Assembly (NCBI RefSeq): GCF_013282725.1
Contig: NZ_CP054043.1
Coordinates: 1-64,000 of the forward strand
Source: Yersinia mollaretii ATCC 43969
Lineage (GTDB): Bacteria > Pseudomonadota > Gammaproteobacteria > Enterobacterales > Enterobacteriaceae
Length of the DNA: 64,000 nucleotides
Direction of reading: 5' to 3'
Shown: positions 10,339-20,223 of the stretch, piece after piece
Position numbering within the stretch: the stretch's first letter is position 1
Layout of the letters: every line of letters begins with the position of its first letter
Translations under genes and position numbers: made by a program
The notes under the pieces: model-generated
Database searches by the model: none
The model's input: only the letters and a program-made list of their open reading frames with translations
What the model was told of the DNA's origin: nothing

Positions 10339-10551
10339 TTACAGAGCGACTACGTTTACAGCTGAAGGGCCTTTCTGGCCTTGCTCGATGCTGAACTCTA
10401 CGTTCTGGCCTTCATCAAGAGTTTTGTAATCTGTGCCTTGGATTGCAGAGAAATGTACGAATACATCTTTGCTACCGTCAGCAGGAGAAATAAAACCAAA
10501 ACCTTTACCTGCATCAAACCATTTTACTAAACCAGTCATTTTAGTAGACAT
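10339..10551 (-). CDS. cspA: Cold-shock protein, CspA family
   Basis: This 70-residue single cold-shock domain contains both nucleic-acid-binding motifs, KGFGFI and VFVHFSAI. It acts as an RNA chaperone that melts secondary structure at low temperature. The leader (about 180 nt, with a cold box) and an early coding region resembling the E. coli cspA downstream box mark it as a cold-inducible member rather than a constitutive CspC/CspE, although the protein alone would not settle that. Its exact paralogue name within Yersinia (cspA1/A2/B) is uncertain. Confidence 0.9.
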   Translation of the reverse strand: MSTKMTGLVKWFDAGKGFGFISPADGSKDVFVHFSAIQGTDYKTLDEGQNVEFSIEQGQKGPSAVNVVAL

Positions 10552-10713
10552 AAGATATTTCCTTCATTATTAGGGCCAATATTTGGCTATTGAGGTCTGT
10601 TTATCAAGAGTTACTTATGGGGGCACTAAAGAAGGAAATTCGTCGGAGAAGTGATGTCTAAAAATATCGCTTTAACTAGGAACTGCTTTACTTAAATGGC
10701 TTACATAAATAGG

Positions 10714-10724
10714 TCTGTACTACA
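10714..10724 (-). promoter_or_regulatory. Cold box in the csp 5' leader
   Basis: On the minus strand the sequence is TGTAGTACAGA, 9 of 11 matches to the enterobacterial cold box TGACGTACAGA. The flanks (CGGTTTG before, CC after) also match the start of the E. coli cspA transcript. The box would lie near +8 of a leader of about 180 nt running to the ATG at 10551. Confidence 0.75.
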
Positions 10725-10736
10725 AACCGATGGCGC

Positions 10737-10766
10737 TATTAACGCACGCTAAGATATGAATAGCAA
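10737..10766 (-). promoter_or_regulatory. Predicted promoter of the cold-shock gene
   Basis: On the minus strand TTGCTA (10766-10761) is separated by 18 bp from TTAATA (10742-10737). The predicted start near 10731 puts the cold box at the same distance as in E. coli cspA. Confidence 0.55.
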
Positions 10767-10954
10767 GGCTTATTTATTTTGTCCCTGAATGAATGATAGG
10801 CACAAATCATACATAAGTATGGTAAAACCCAAGGTAATGCATCGACCGATTGAGTTCGATACTGAGAGCGGATGACAGATTCTAGCGGATGAGGTTATGT
10901 TCAAATTTCGTTATACTGCCACTGAAAATCGGAAGCCGTCATAAAGGAAAAGCA

Positions 10955-11293
10955 ATGACAATGCGTGAGCTTGAAGTCCAGTTTCTTAATGCAATGAGCG
11001 AGTTGCAGTCTACTTTTGAGAAACAGCATCAGACATGGCAGACAAGTTATACTGCGCTACAACATGAGCTGGAGCAGTCAAAAGCACGGGAAACGGCATT
11101 GCGTGCTAAAAACGACATGCTGCTGAGAAAGCTCAATACGGCGAATACCTTGCCTGAGCAACATTCACTGGTTAGGCAGATAAAAATGCTGGGTGCCCAT
11201 CTTGATGCGCTGGCGAAAGATGCCGCAGCGTTCAATCATCATCTGAATAATCAGCAAAAAAATAGCGATAATTTCAGTGGCAATACCCCTTAA
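10955..11293 (+). CDS. Small coiled-coil protein resembling plasmid MbeD/MobD
   Basis: The 112-residue protein starts at ATG 10955, which has AAGGAAA upstream; the frame is open further 5' but without a start signal. It begins MTMRELEVQFLNAMSELQ and is predicted to be almost wholly helical and coiled-coil up to about residue 95. The N-terminal pattern recalls the MbeD/MobD family of ColE-type mobilisation regions. No relaxase or other mobilisation gene is nearby, so a role in transfer is unlikely to be inferred from context. Function unknown. Confidence 0.6.
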   Translation: MTMRELEVQFLNAMSELQSTFEKQHQTWQTSYTALQHELEQSKARETALRAKNDMLLRKLNTANTLPEQHSLVRQIKMLGAHLDALAKDAAAFNHHLNNQQKNSDNFSGNTP

Positions 11294-11384
11294 ACACTTC
11301 GTTGAATTTATCGGCTCAGACGATTTAACAGCCCGGTAATTTTACGTTGTCAATTTCACCTTATATGGCGCAAAGAAAGACTCA

Positions 11385-11834
11385 ATGACGTGGATAATTA
11401 TTGCTGTTTTGATCGTGGTTTTTATTGTGGGCTACCGTGTATTGACCTCCGATACCCGCAAGGCCGTGGATACACTGGCTAATTTACTGAAGATAAAACC
11501 CATTTATATTGAGTCGATGTTGCAAGAGATGGGGCAACGTCAAACTCAAATGTTTATTCGCTCCACCAGCAATGGTTACGCCGAAGATGTCAGAAAAGCG
11601 GCCTATCTGGTTTTCATCTATCAGACCTTTATTAAAGATCCCTCCGACGAAAATGTGATGCAATGGCGAAATACGCTGGTTCGCGCACATATCTCCCCCA
11701 TACTTACGGCCGAACACACCGAAGCGGCACTGTTCTATTTTGCTGAGTTGGATTTAGATGCCTTTGAATTGGCGCAATTTCGCCGCCACTATAATCTGAG
11801 CTTTAATCCAGAAGCTGACGCCGTATTGCATTGA
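11385..11834 (+). CDS. yicN: DUF1198 family protein, YicN-like
   Basis: The 149-residue protein has one N-terminal membrane segment (MTWIIIAVLIVVFIVGYRVL) and a soluble helical domain. The pattern RVLTSDTRKAVDTL, VESM-like IESMLQEMGQ and the C-terminal RRHYNLSFNPEA agree with what I remember of E. coli YicN. The function of the family is not known. It stands alone between the MbeD-like gene and a convergent DUF2002 gene. Confidence 0.75.
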   Translation: MTWIIIAVLIVVFIVGYRVLTSDTRKAVDTLANLLKIKPIYIESMLQEMGQRQTQMFIRSTSNGYAEDVRKAAYLVFIYQTFIKDPSDENVMQWRNTLVRAHISPILTAEHTEAALFYFAELDLDAFELAQFRRHYNLSFNPEADAVLH

Positions 11835-11878
11835 TCATGACACTACGGCGCGATGATATGGGTTGCGGCTGGGTCGCG

Positions 11879-12220
11879 CTAAAGTGACTGAAACATGCTG
11901 TTCAGATAGCGCAATAATATCTCTCTTGAGCTAAAGCCGTGGGCAATGCCGTAGCGATCTTCAGCTTCACCCGCCAAATAAAGTGGAAACTCAACATACT
12001 TATCGCTGATACGAATCGTGGCTGTCGGCGTGGCAAACAGCAAACTTTTATCTTTTTGCGCGGGGTGGATAACCAAAGCGGTCCTGCCCATGCGGGCTTC
12101 ACGGTTAACATAAACGTAGTGTCCTGCTTTCCGATAACCATAAGCCTGATCAACCGTATAATCCCGCTCAAAGCCAGCATTCTCCAGAACTCGAGCCACT
12201 TCGTCTGGCCGTAAATACAT
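11879..12220 (-). CDS. DUF2002-type hypothetical protein
   Basis: The 113-residue protein starts [17 protein letters not shown] and contains [18 protein letters not shown] and [17 protein letters not shown], a conserved enterobacterial family that I recall as DUF2002. It has no signal peptide or membrane segment. The ATG at 12220 has a GGGGA element upstream. Function unknown. Confidence 0.7.
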   Translation of the reverse strand: MYLRPDEVARVLENAGFERDYTVDQAYGYRKAGHYVYVNREARMGRTALVIHPAQKDKSLLFATPTATIRISDKYVEFPLYLAGEAEDRYGIAHGFSSREILLRYLNSMFQSL

Positions 12221-12407
12221 TTGTTTCCCCTCTTTTTAACTACTATTGAGCGACCTTACCGCAATAAATAAGCGAAACCACGTCTTTATTGGTTCAACAC
12301 GGCTATTTAGGAATAGTCTAGACGCCCTCTAGAGGCCCGGTTTATCCCTACTTTTCTGGCGTGATTATGGGCATGGCGGGGGAGTAAAGTTGAATGTACT
12401 AACCTAT

Positions 12408-12435
12408 AAAAAAACACCCGGCATTAACCGGGTGT
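12408..12435 (-). terminator. Terminator of asr
   Basis: The hairpin has arms ACACCCGG and CCGGGTGT, and a T-run follows on the minus strand. It lies 47 bp beyond the asr stop. Confidence 0.88.
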
Positions 12436-12481
12436 CTGGAATTGGCTACAGGATGCGGCGCAGGACCGCATGCCGGTGTGA

Positions 12482-12883
12482 TTATGCCGCTGGCGCGGTA
12501 GCCGATTTTTTAGCGGCTTTATGGTGTTTTTTAGCGGCTTGTGCTTTCTGAGCTGGCGCTTTTTTCACGTGTTTTTTAGCAACCTGTGCTTTTTGAGCAG
12601 GTGCTTTTTTCGCCTGTTTTTTAGCGGCCTGTGCTTTTTGCACTGCGGCTTTTTTCTCGTGTTTTTTCGCTTTAGCGGCTTGTGCTTTCTGCTCTGTTGT
12701 TTGTTTAGTGGCTTTGTGTTTTTTATGCTGAGTGGCTTTAGCTGGTGCCGCTTTTTCTACAGCAGGTGCCGCAGTAGTGCTGGTTGCAGCAGGTGTTGCA
12801 GCAGCAGCCGTCGTTTCAGCAGCGAAAGCAACAGAAGACAGACCCATAGTTGCAGCAACGATCAGCGCTAATACTTTTTTCAT
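12482..12883 (-). CDS. asr: Acid shock protein Asr, repetitive and lysine-rich
   Basis: The 133-residue secreted protein has a signal peptide ([21 protein letters not shown]) followed by an Ala/Thr/Pro stretch and then repeats of the type [12 protein letters not shown], rich in Lys, Ala and Gln. Asr is induced by acid in enterobacteria and processed in the periplasm. I place the start at ATG 12883, because GAGGA sits 7-8 bases upstream; the TTG at 12889 is too close to it. The repeats make length changes between strains likely. Confidence 0.88.
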   Translation of the reverse strand: MKKVLALIVAATMGLSSVAFAAETTAAAATPAATSTTAAPAVEKAAPAKATQHKKHKATKQTTEQKAQAAKAKKHEKKAAVQKAQAAKKQAKKAPAQKAQVAKKHVKKAPAQKAQAAKKHHKAAKKSATAPAA

Positions 12884-13121
12884 TTTCAAATCCTCAGAGT
12901 TTTTTTCGCTAAGCCCCCGATGGGGCCGTTGGGAAGAATCATAGAGGAATGAATTTTCTCTTTCCGTGAGTCATTGGTTTCGCTAAGTAACCAAATGTAC
13001 AAAGTCATCGTGATGGTGATTTTTGCCATTAATACGCCCCACCTTCGGATTACTCCTGAAGCCCATTGACCTGCTGAATGATGGTCTATGCTTAATGTTC
13101 ATCAGGCAAATGGAGAGTCAA

Positions 13122-13430
13122 ATGTTCAAGAAATCAGAAAAAGTTGAAAGAGATCTCGATCAGGACGTGACCCTTCTGGCAGATACTCTCGACGATGTTT
13201 TGCGATCGTCAGGCGAGAAAACCAAAGAGGAGCTGACCAAGGTGTGCCAGAATGCCGAAGGTGTGTTACGTGATGCACGGGCGCGGTTCAGTGGTTCGAC
13301 CAGCCTCAAACAACATGCTCGCGACGTTGCAGGCAATGCCGACCACTATCTGCGCGATAAGCCATGGCAAGGTGTCGGGATGGGTGCCGCAGTCGGTATT
13401 GTTCTAGGTTTGTTGTTAGCACGCCGCTGA
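13122..13430 (+). CDS. DUF883 (ElaB/YqjD/YgaM-type) membrane-anchored protein
   Basis: The 102-residue protein has a charged helical domain and one C-terminal membrane segment (GVGMGAAVGIVLGLLLARR), the layout of ElaB/YqjD/YgaM proteins. Some of these bind ribosomes at the inner membrane in stationary phase. The start MFKKSEKVERD at 13122 follows GGAGAG; the frame is open upstream but lacks a site. Which of the E. coli paralogues it corresponds to is unclear. An imperfect hairpin (GGCCCG/CGGGCC) follows at 13441-13466. Confidence 0.82.
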   Translation: MFKKSEKVERDLDQDVTLLADTLDDVLRSSGEKTKEELTKVCQNAEGVLRDARARFSGSTSLKQHARDVAGNADHYLRDKPWQGVGMGAAVGIVLGLLLARR

Positions 13431-13507
13431 AATCAAGCAGGTGGCCCGGATGATTGTCATCTCGGGCCAACACTTTTATCCCTCAGATCGTTTATCCGGC
13501 AGATCTT

Positions 13508-14971
13508 TTATCCGGCAGATAGCGAACTCACTATTTTTGCCAGACGAGCCACCAGTGCGTCGGTTTCTGTCACTGACGTCAGATTAGTAAACCCCATCAG
13601 CAGACCATTCTCCCCCTGAGACTCCCCCACACTCTCCTCCAACGCCCAGTCTGATAATGCCTGAATCGCCATCCCCTGACGCTGAGCTTCAGCGGCAATA
13701 ACCCGATCAGCAAAACGGACATTGAGCCGAGCCAGCAGTTGAATCCCCCCCGACTGCCGCTCAACCTCGACAATCCCCGCCAGTTGACGCATCAAGCTGG
13801 CCGATAGCATTTCGCGGCGCTCAGCATAGAGATGGCGCATCCGTTTGAGGTGGCGGTAAAAATGCCCCTGATTCATAAATTCCGCCACACTGGCCTGTAT
13901 CAGGGGCGGACAGGCGCAGGTCCGCAATTGGCTGCGGTGATTAAAGACCGCCACCAGCGCCGGTGGCACCACCAGATAGGCCAGCCGCAGTGCCGGAAAC
14001 ATCACTTTGCTAAATGTACCGGCATAGAGCACTCGCCCTTGCCTATCCATACTTTTCAGCGGAGGCAGTGGCCGTCCCTGATAGCGGAACTCGCTGTCAT
14101 AATCATCCTCAATAATCCAAGATTTCTGCTGCTCAGCCCAATCTAACAACGCCATGCGCCGCGCTAAACTGAGCGCCACACCTAAGGGGCTTTGATGTGC
14201 CGGAGTGACAATGGCAAAACGCGCCTGCGGGCAAGAGTACATGGCGGCGCTCACATCCATACCTTCATCATCCACCCTCACCGAATGCGGAATTAATCCC
14301 GCTTCGCGAATTAACTGTTGCGTGGCGGGGTAGCCGGGGTCCTCTAGCCAGCCCAGATCGCCGGGCTTCAGCAAGGTACTCACCACCAAATCCAGTACCG
14401 ATTGATAACCGGCACAGATAAAAACTTGTTCCGGTTGGCAACTGAATCCCCGTGAAAGCGGCAAATAGTGGGCAATGGCTTCGCGTAAGGCGGGTAATCC
14501 GGTGGTTGGCGGATGCCCGAGTGATGCGGCGGTTAGACTATGCAGCTGTTTAGCCATAATCCGCCCCCATTGCGCACGCGGGAAAGCATCCAGTGCGGGC
14601 AGCCCCAACTGAAACGGCAGCGCCATCATGCGGTTAGCGGATAAAGCATTGTTGACCGCAATGGGTTGGCTACCTTCGGCGACACTGTTCAATGGCAATA
14701 AGGGGGCATCGAGTAGCTGGGCTGAAACATAAGTTCCCCCCTGCCCACGGCTTTGCAAAAAGCCCTCGGCAATCAGTTGGGCATAGGCATTTTCTACCGT
14801 CCCCCGAGCCACCCCCACTTCACTGGCCAGCGCCCGAACCGAAGGCACCCGAGTATCAGGTAGCAATGCGCCCTGAACAATCGCATCTTTAATCCGTTGA
14901 TAAATCTGGCGATAAACCGGTTCGTTTTGGCGACGATCCAAGTTTAGCAGGCGCGAAAATACCTTCATCAT
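13508..14971 (-). CDS. MocR-type transcriptional regulator (GntR HTH fused to aminotransferase fold)
   Basis: The 487-residue protein has a GntR winged helix at residues about 10-80 (YRQIYQRIKDAIVQGALLPDTRVPSVRALASE) and a PLP-dependent aminotransferase class I/II domain from about 120. The PLP lysine lies in LYAGTFSKVMFPALRLAY, with DDYDSEFRY upstream. It probably controls the divergent AhpD-like gene 95 bp away, which is typical for MocR proteins and supported by a palindrome in the gap. The ligand is unknown. Confidence 0.88.
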   Translation of the reverse strand: MMKVFSRLLNLDRRQNEPVYRQIYQRIKDAIVQGALLPDTRVPSVRALASEVGVARGTVENAYAQLIAEGFLQSRGQGGTYVSAQLLDAPLLPLNSVAEGSQPIAVNNALSANRMMALPFQLGLPALDAFPRAQWGRIMAKQLHSLTAASLGHPPTTGLPALREAIAHYLPLSRGFSCQPEQVFICAGYQSVLDLVVSTLLKPGDLGWLEDPGYPATQQLIREAGLIPHSVRVDDEGMDVSAAMYSCPQARFAIVTPAHQSPLGVALSLARRMALLDWAEQQKSWIIEDDYDSEFRYQGRPLPPLKSMDRQGRVLYAGTFSKVMFPALRLAYLVVPPALVAVFNHRSQLRTCACPPLIQASVAEFMNQGHFYRHLKRMRHLYAERREMLSASLMRQLAGIVEVERQSGGIQLLARLNVRFADRVIAAEAQRQGMAIQALSDWALEESVGESQGENGLLMGFTNLTSVTETDALVARLAKIVSSLSAG

Positions 14972-14993
14972 GACCCACTAAAATAAGTAATTT

Positions 14994-15015
14994 ATGGCCC
15001 TATAGTATAGGCCAT
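14994..15015. promoter_or_regulatory. Candidate MocR operator
   Basis: CCTATAGTATAGG is a perfect palindrome around a central base, nested inside ATGG and CCAT arms. It lies midway in the 95-bp gap between the MocR-type regulator and the AhpD-like gene. Overlap with the divergent promoters is expected from the position. Confidence 0.5.
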
Positions 15016-15066
15016 GGTGTTGCTAAAGTAGCGCCTATTGTACAACCCACCTCATAGGTCACTCTC

Positions 15067-15498
15067 ATGGTCAAGCAGCGCCTCTATTTCTCCGAACTCT
15101 CACCAGCCACTTACAAAGCGCTGGTGAATACTTCCCTCACGTTAGATAAAAGTTCGTTGCCAAAAGCAATGATCGAAATGATTTTTATGCGGGTATCACA
15201 GATTAATGGCTGTGCGTTCTGTCTGGATATGCACGGCAAATTCTTGCGGGCCAATGGTTTTGACAGCGCCAAAATGGATGTGATCGCCGGATGGAGACTG
15301 AGTCACGCCTTTAGCGAAGCCGAACGGGCAGCACTGGATTGGGCAGAAGCGGTAACGAACATCACCACCAGCGGCACACCTGACACTCTTTTTGACGCCT
15401 TAAAAGCCCATTTTACCGATGCCGAAATTTCTGACTTAACTTTTGCTATCAGCATCATGAATGCATTTAACCGATTAGCCGTCAGCCTGCGCCAATAA
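15067..15498 (+). CDS. Carboxymuconolactone decarboxylase/AhpD-like protein
   Basis: The 143-residue protein carries the AhpD redox motif CAFCLDMH (residues about 53-60, Cys-X-X-Cys with following His). These proteins form small helical oligomers and can act as peroxidase or disulfide reductase partners; a specific substrate cannot be read from the sequence. It is divergent from the MocR-type regulator and probably controlled by it. Confidence 0.85.
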   Translation: MVKQRLYFSELSPATYKALVNTSLTLDKSSLPKAMIEMIFMRVSQINGCAFCLDMHGKFLRANGFDSAKMDVIAGWRLSHAFSEAERAALDWAEAVTNITTSGTPDTLFDALKAHFTDAEISDLTFAISIMNAFNRLAVSLRQ

Positions 15499-15620
15499 GA
15501 AATTCATCTCGCCCCAACTCTGCCTTAAAAATATTTTTATCCTGCTCATTATTATCTAACTCTGCTGCCAGCCCCGTGCTGGCGGCCTTGTCTCTGTGCC
15601 GCTCATAGAACACGCACAAA

Positions 15621-15667
15621 TAACTACATGTAGTGTGGTTGAATTAAATAAACACTAGATATAGTAT
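15621..15667 (+). promoter_or_regulatory. Paired NrdR boxes of the nrdHIEF promoter
   Basis: Two boxes lie 31 bp apart (three helical turns): TAACTACATGTAGTGT at 15621-15636 and ACACTAGATATAGTAT at 15652-15667. They match 12 and 14 of 16 positions of ACACTATATATAGTGT. NrdR is the ATP/dATP-sensing repressor of ribonucleotide reductase operons, and this spacing is the one it uses. Confidence 0.82.
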
Positions 15668-15782
15668 TTATACATCACCTGCGGGAATAAAACTGTGGGT
15701 GATAATCAGGGGCAGGTCGTCACGACACACTAACAACCTGACTCATTCGGCCTTACTTCAATACAAAAGGTAAATACGAATC

Positions 15783-16019
15783 ATGAGCATTATTATTTAC
15801 AGTAAACCTGATTGTGTCCAGTGCAATGCGACCTATCGTGCTTTGGACAAACAGGGGATTGCTTATCAGGTTGTTGATTTAACGGAAGATATGCAGGCAC
15901 TGCACCACGTTAAATCGCTCGGTTATCAGCAAGTCCCGGTAATTATTGCCGGTGATGATCACTGGTCAGGCTTCCGTCCCGACAAAATAAGTGCACTGGC
16001 TCAGGCCGTCGGTGCCTGA
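15783..16019 (+). CDS. nrdH: NrdH glutaredoxin-like redoxin
   Basis: The 78-residue thioredoxin-fold protein has active site CVQC at residues 11-14 and C-terminal WSGFRPDKI, the NrdH signature that binds thioredoxin reductase. It reduces the NrdEF ribonucleotide reductase. It is the first gene of nrdHIEF and ends 13 bp before nrdI. Confidence 0.96.
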   Translation: MSIIIYSKPDCVQCNATYRALDKQGIAYQVVDLTEDMQALHHVKSLGYQQVPVIIAGDDHWSGFRPDKISALAQAVGA

Positions 16020-16032
16020 TGAGGGCAATGGC

Positions 16033-16437
16033 ATGAACCCGCTGGTCTATTTTTCCAGTTCTTCGGAGAACACCCATCGCTTTGTCGGGAAGCTCGAACT
16101 CCCAGCGATACGTATCCCCATTGCGGGAGCGCGGGAAAAATTACGGGTCGAGCAACCCTATATTTTGTTAGTACCCAGTTATGGCGGCGGCAGCCCGGTA
16201 GGAGCGGTGCCGACTCAGGTCATCCGATTTCTCAATGATCCCCATAACCGTTCATTAATTCGCGGTGTCATTGCTGCGGGTAACACTAATTTTGGCGACG
16301 CCTACTGTCTGGCGGGGAAGATCATCTCCCAAAAATGTCAGGTGCCTTATCTGTATCGTTTTGAACTACTGGGTACAGCCGAAGATGTCGCCAACGTGCG
16401 CAAGGGAGTAACTGAATTTTGGCAACGACAGAACTGA
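16033..16437 (+). CDS. nrdI: Flavodoxin-like NrdI, activator of class Ib RNR
   Basis: The 134-residue flavoprotein supplies the oxidant for building the Mn(III)2-tyrosyl radical cofactor of NrdF. The FMN-binding start [17 protein letters not shown] is clear, followed by [13 protein letters not shown] use ATG 16033, preceded by GAGGGCA; an upstream frame start at 15991 lies inside nrdH and is not supported. The 3' end overlaps nrdE by 19 bp. Confidence 0.95.
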   Translation: MNPLVYFSSSSENTHRFVGKLELPAIRIPIAGAREKLRVEQPYILLVPSYGGGSPVGAVPTQVIRFLNDPHNRSLIRGVIAAGNTNFGDAYCLAGKIISQKCQVPYLYRFELLGTAEDVANVRKGVTEFWQRQN

Positions 16438-18569
16438 AAATCACCGATCCATCCAGCAGCGAGCTTGATTATCACTCACTGAATGCGATGCTGAACCTCT
16501 ATGATGCTGACGGGCGTATCCAGTTTGATAAAGACCGACTGGCCGCGCGGCAATATTTCTTGCAGCACGTCAATCAAAACACCGTCTTCTTCCACAATTT
16601 GCAGGAAAAACTCAATTATCTGGTTGAAGAGGAGTATTACGAAAAAGAGGTACTGGATCAGTATGACTTCAGCTTTATCAAGAGCCTATTCCAGCAGGCT
16701 TATAGCAAAAAATTCCGTTTCCCCACCTTCCTTGGCGCATTCAAGTATTACACCAGCTATACCCTGAAAACCTTTGATGGCAAACGCTATCTGGAACGCT
16801 ATGAAGATCGCGTTTGCATGGTGGCGCTGACACTGGCGGCGGGCAACCCGCAACTTGCGCGGGAGTTGGTCGAGGAGATCATCTCTGGCCGCTTCCAACC
16901 CGCTACCCCAACCTTCCTCAATTGCGGCAAGAAACAGCGCGGCGAGTTGGTTTCCTGCTTCTTGCTGCGCATTGAAGACAATATGGAGTCCATTGGTCGC
17001 TCGATAAACTCGGCGCTGCAACTGTCGAAACGGGGGGGCGGCGTGGCGTTCCTGCTGAGTAATATTCGTGAAGTCGGTGCGCCGATCAAGCGCATTGAAA
17101 ATCAATCTTCCGGCGTCATTCCCATCATGAAAATGCTGGAAGATGCTTTCTCCTATGCCAATCAACTGGGGGCGCGACAAGGAGCCGGGGCGGTCTATCT
17201 CCATGCTCATCACCCCGATATTTTGCGTTTTCTCGACACCAAACGGGAGAATGCCGATGAAAAAATACGGATTAAAACCCTGTCGCTGGGGGTGGTGATC
17301 CCGGATATCACCTTTGAACTGGCGAAGAATAATGAGGAGATGTACCTGTTTTCGCCTTATGACGTCGAACAGGTTTACGGCGTGCCGATGTCTGAAATCA
17401 GCATCAGCGAAAAATACCGTGAAATGGTCGATAACAAACGCATCCGTAAAAGCAAAATCAAGGCGCGCGAGTTCTTTCAGATTTTGGCTGAGATCCAGTT
17501 TGAATCCGGCTACCCCTACATGATGTTTGAAGATACGGTGAATCGTGCCAACCCGATTAAAGGCCGGATCAATATGAGTAACCTGTGCTCAGAGATTTTG
17601 CAGGTTAATTCACCCACCGAATACAATGACGATCTTAGCTATCGTCAAATCGGCAAAGATATCTCCTGTAATCTGGGTTCGCTGAATATCGCCCACACCA
17701 TGGATTCACCAGACTTTGGTAAATCGATTGAAACTGCCATTCGTGGATTAACAGCCGTCTCTGATATGAGCCATATCCGCTCAGTGCCCTCCATCGAAAA
17801 AGGCAATCAGGAGTCCCATGCCATTGGCCTCGGCCAGATGAATCTGCACGGTTATTTAGCGCGTGAACGTATTTTTTATGGCTCGGAAGAGGCGCTGGAC
17901 TTCACCAACATCTACTTCTACACCGTGGCATATCATGCGATCCGGGCCTCTAATCTGCTGGCCATCGAGCGCGGTTGCCACTTTAAGGGCTTCGATGAAT
18001 CGACTTATGCTTCGGGCAGCTACTTCACCAAATATGTGGAACAGCGCTGGCAGCCTAAAACCGCCAAAGTACAGGCGCTGTTTGCCGACGCGGGTATTCA
18101 TATCCCCGACCAACAAGATTGGGCTGCATTACGCCAATCCGTGATGGAACACGGCATCTACAATCAGAACTTGCAGGCCGTGCCGCCGACTGGCTCGATT
18201 TCATATATCAATCATTCAACATCAAGCATTCACCCGATTGTCTCTCCGATTGAGATCCGCAAAGAGGGCAAAATTGGCCGCGTCTATTATCCCGCACCTT
18301 ATATGACCAACGACAATCTTGAATATTATCAGGATGCCTATCAGATAGGGCCGGAGAAAATCATCGATACCTACGCCGAGGCCACTCAGCATGTCGATCA
18401 GGGGCTATCACTGACACTCTTCTTCCGCGATACCGCTACCACCCGCGATATTAACAAAGCGCAGATATATGCTTGGAAGAGAGGAATTAAAACTATTTAT
18501 TACATTCGGCTGCGTCAGATGGCGCTCGAAGGCACGGAAGTCGAAGGTTGTGTTTCCTGCTCGCTATAA
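16419..18569 (+). CDS. nrdE: Class Ib ribonucleoside-diphosphate reductase alpha subunit NrdE
   Basis: The 716-residue catalytic subunit reduces ribonucleoside diphosphates. Visible elements include the active-site cysteines ([11 protein letters not shown] and NMSNLCSEI), the [18 protein letters not shown] loop and the C-terminal redox pair EGCVSCSL. The start codon is TTG, inside the nrdI 3' end, with GGGAG upstream; the alignable N-terminus (ATTELKI...[10 protein letters not shown]) supports it. It lacks the N-terminal ATP cone, as class Ib enzymes do. Confidence 0.97.
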   Translation: MATTELKITDPSSSELDYHSLNAMLNLYDADGRIQFDKDRLAARQYFLQHVNQNTVFFHNLQEKLNYLVEEEYYEKEVLDQYDFSFIKSLFQQAYSKKFRFPTFLGAFKYYTSYTLKTFDGKRYLERYEDRVCMVALTLAAGNPQLARELVEEIISGRFQPATPTFLNCGKKQRGELVSCFLLRIEDNMESIGRSINSALQLSKRGGGVAFLLSNIREVGAPIKRIENQSSGVIPIMKMLEDAFSYANQLGARQGAGAVYLHAHHPDILRFLDTKRENADEKIRIKTLSLGVVIPDITFELAKNNEEMYLFSPYDVEQVYGVPMSEISISEKYREMVDNKRIRKSKIKAREFFQILAEIQFESGYPYMMFEDTVNRANPIKGRINMSNLCSEILQVNSPTEYNDDLSYRQIGKDISCNLGSLNIAHTMDSPDFGKSIETAIRGLTAVSDMSHIRSVPSIEKGNQESHAIGLGQMNLHGYLARERIFYGSEEALDFTNIYFYTVAYHAIRASNLLAIERGCHFKGFDESTYASGSYFTKYVEQRWQPKTAKVQALFADAGIHIPDQQDWAALRQSVMEHGIYNQNLQAVPPTGSISYINHSTSSIHPIVSPIEIRKEGKIGRVYYPAPYMTNDNLEYYQDAYQIGPEKIIDTYAEATQHVDQGLSLTLFFRDTATTRDINKAQIYAWKRGIKTIYYIRLRQMALEGTEVEGCVSCSL

Positions 18570-18591
18570 ATGAATAAAATCGGGTTAATAA

Positions 18592-19575
<984 letters not shown>

Positions 19576-19636
19576 GCATTCTCACTCTTCATCTTCCCCC
19601 TTTTGCCAGAGCATAAAAAAGGGAGATTCAACACTA

Positions 19637-19671
19637 ACAGGCAGCCGCATTGAGGTTGCCTGTTTTTTTTT
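19637..19671 (+). terminator. Terminator of nrdHIEF
   Basis: Arms ACAGGCAGCC and GGTTGCCTGT (one G-T pair) enclose a 7-base loop and are followed by nine T residues. Confidence 0.9.
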
Positions 19672-20114
19672 GGCTATTTCCCCCTGTTCGCCCCCTAAAG
19701 AGGCCTCATACCTCCCGCTCTATTTTTACCTGTTCAACGGCCAAATTTATCTGCGGAATTTGGAATTATTCGCTATCGAGACAATGGGCGGCAGACCAGA
19801 GCATAAGGGGGACTCAGCTTATCTCATCGGCCGACAGAAAGGAGATATCGGCGTTGCAAACAACACCTCATTTTGGCGTTAATTAGCCCCAACATTCGGG
19901 AAAGATATAATCAATAATGATACAAAAGAACATTAGCTATATATGCGCCCTATTTGCACCAATAATGGCCTAATTAGCCATTAGGTTTGCCGACAATATG
20001 AGACAATTTATCACCACCAAAAAACCACAATATTAACGCATGTAAATCAATCATTCTAAAAGATATATATTGGAGTAATTACCGCTGATAATTAGATTAT
20101 AAGAATATTGAGGG
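19672..20114. other. Intergenic region between nrdF and the proU promoter
   Basis: About 440 bp, increasingly AT-rich to the right. Two overlapping plus-strand frames (19650-19886, 19670-19882) have no ribosome-binding site and match nothing I know; I do not call them. The AT-rich right half resembles the H-NS-bound upstream region of proU, which is an inference. Confidence 0.5.
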
Positions 20115-20142
20115 TTGTCTCAGATTCTCATTGTGTTAGGGT
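20115..20142 (+). promoter_or_regulatory. Osmoregulated proU P2-type promoter
   Basis: TTGTCT (20115-20120), a 16-bp spacer beginning CAGATTCTCA, and TAGGGT (20137-20142) closely match the E. coli proU P2 promoter as I remember it (TTGCCT-16-TAGGGT). It would give a leader of about 75 nt to proV. Confidence 0.78.
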
Positions 20143-20223
20143 ATATGGCGCTCTATTTTTTCATCAGGATAACATCGATAGAATAAACATAATTTAAAAT
20201 TGACAGAGGGATATACCAGCTGC

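Noticed and set aside
12482..12889. asr start at TTG 12889
   Set aside because: The Shine-Dalgarno GAGGA would almost abut the TTG; ATG 12883 has correct spacing.
19650..19886. Overlapping plus-strand frames after nrdF
   Set aside because: They begin at or in the terminator T-run, lack a Shine-Dalgarno, and neither resembles a protein I know.
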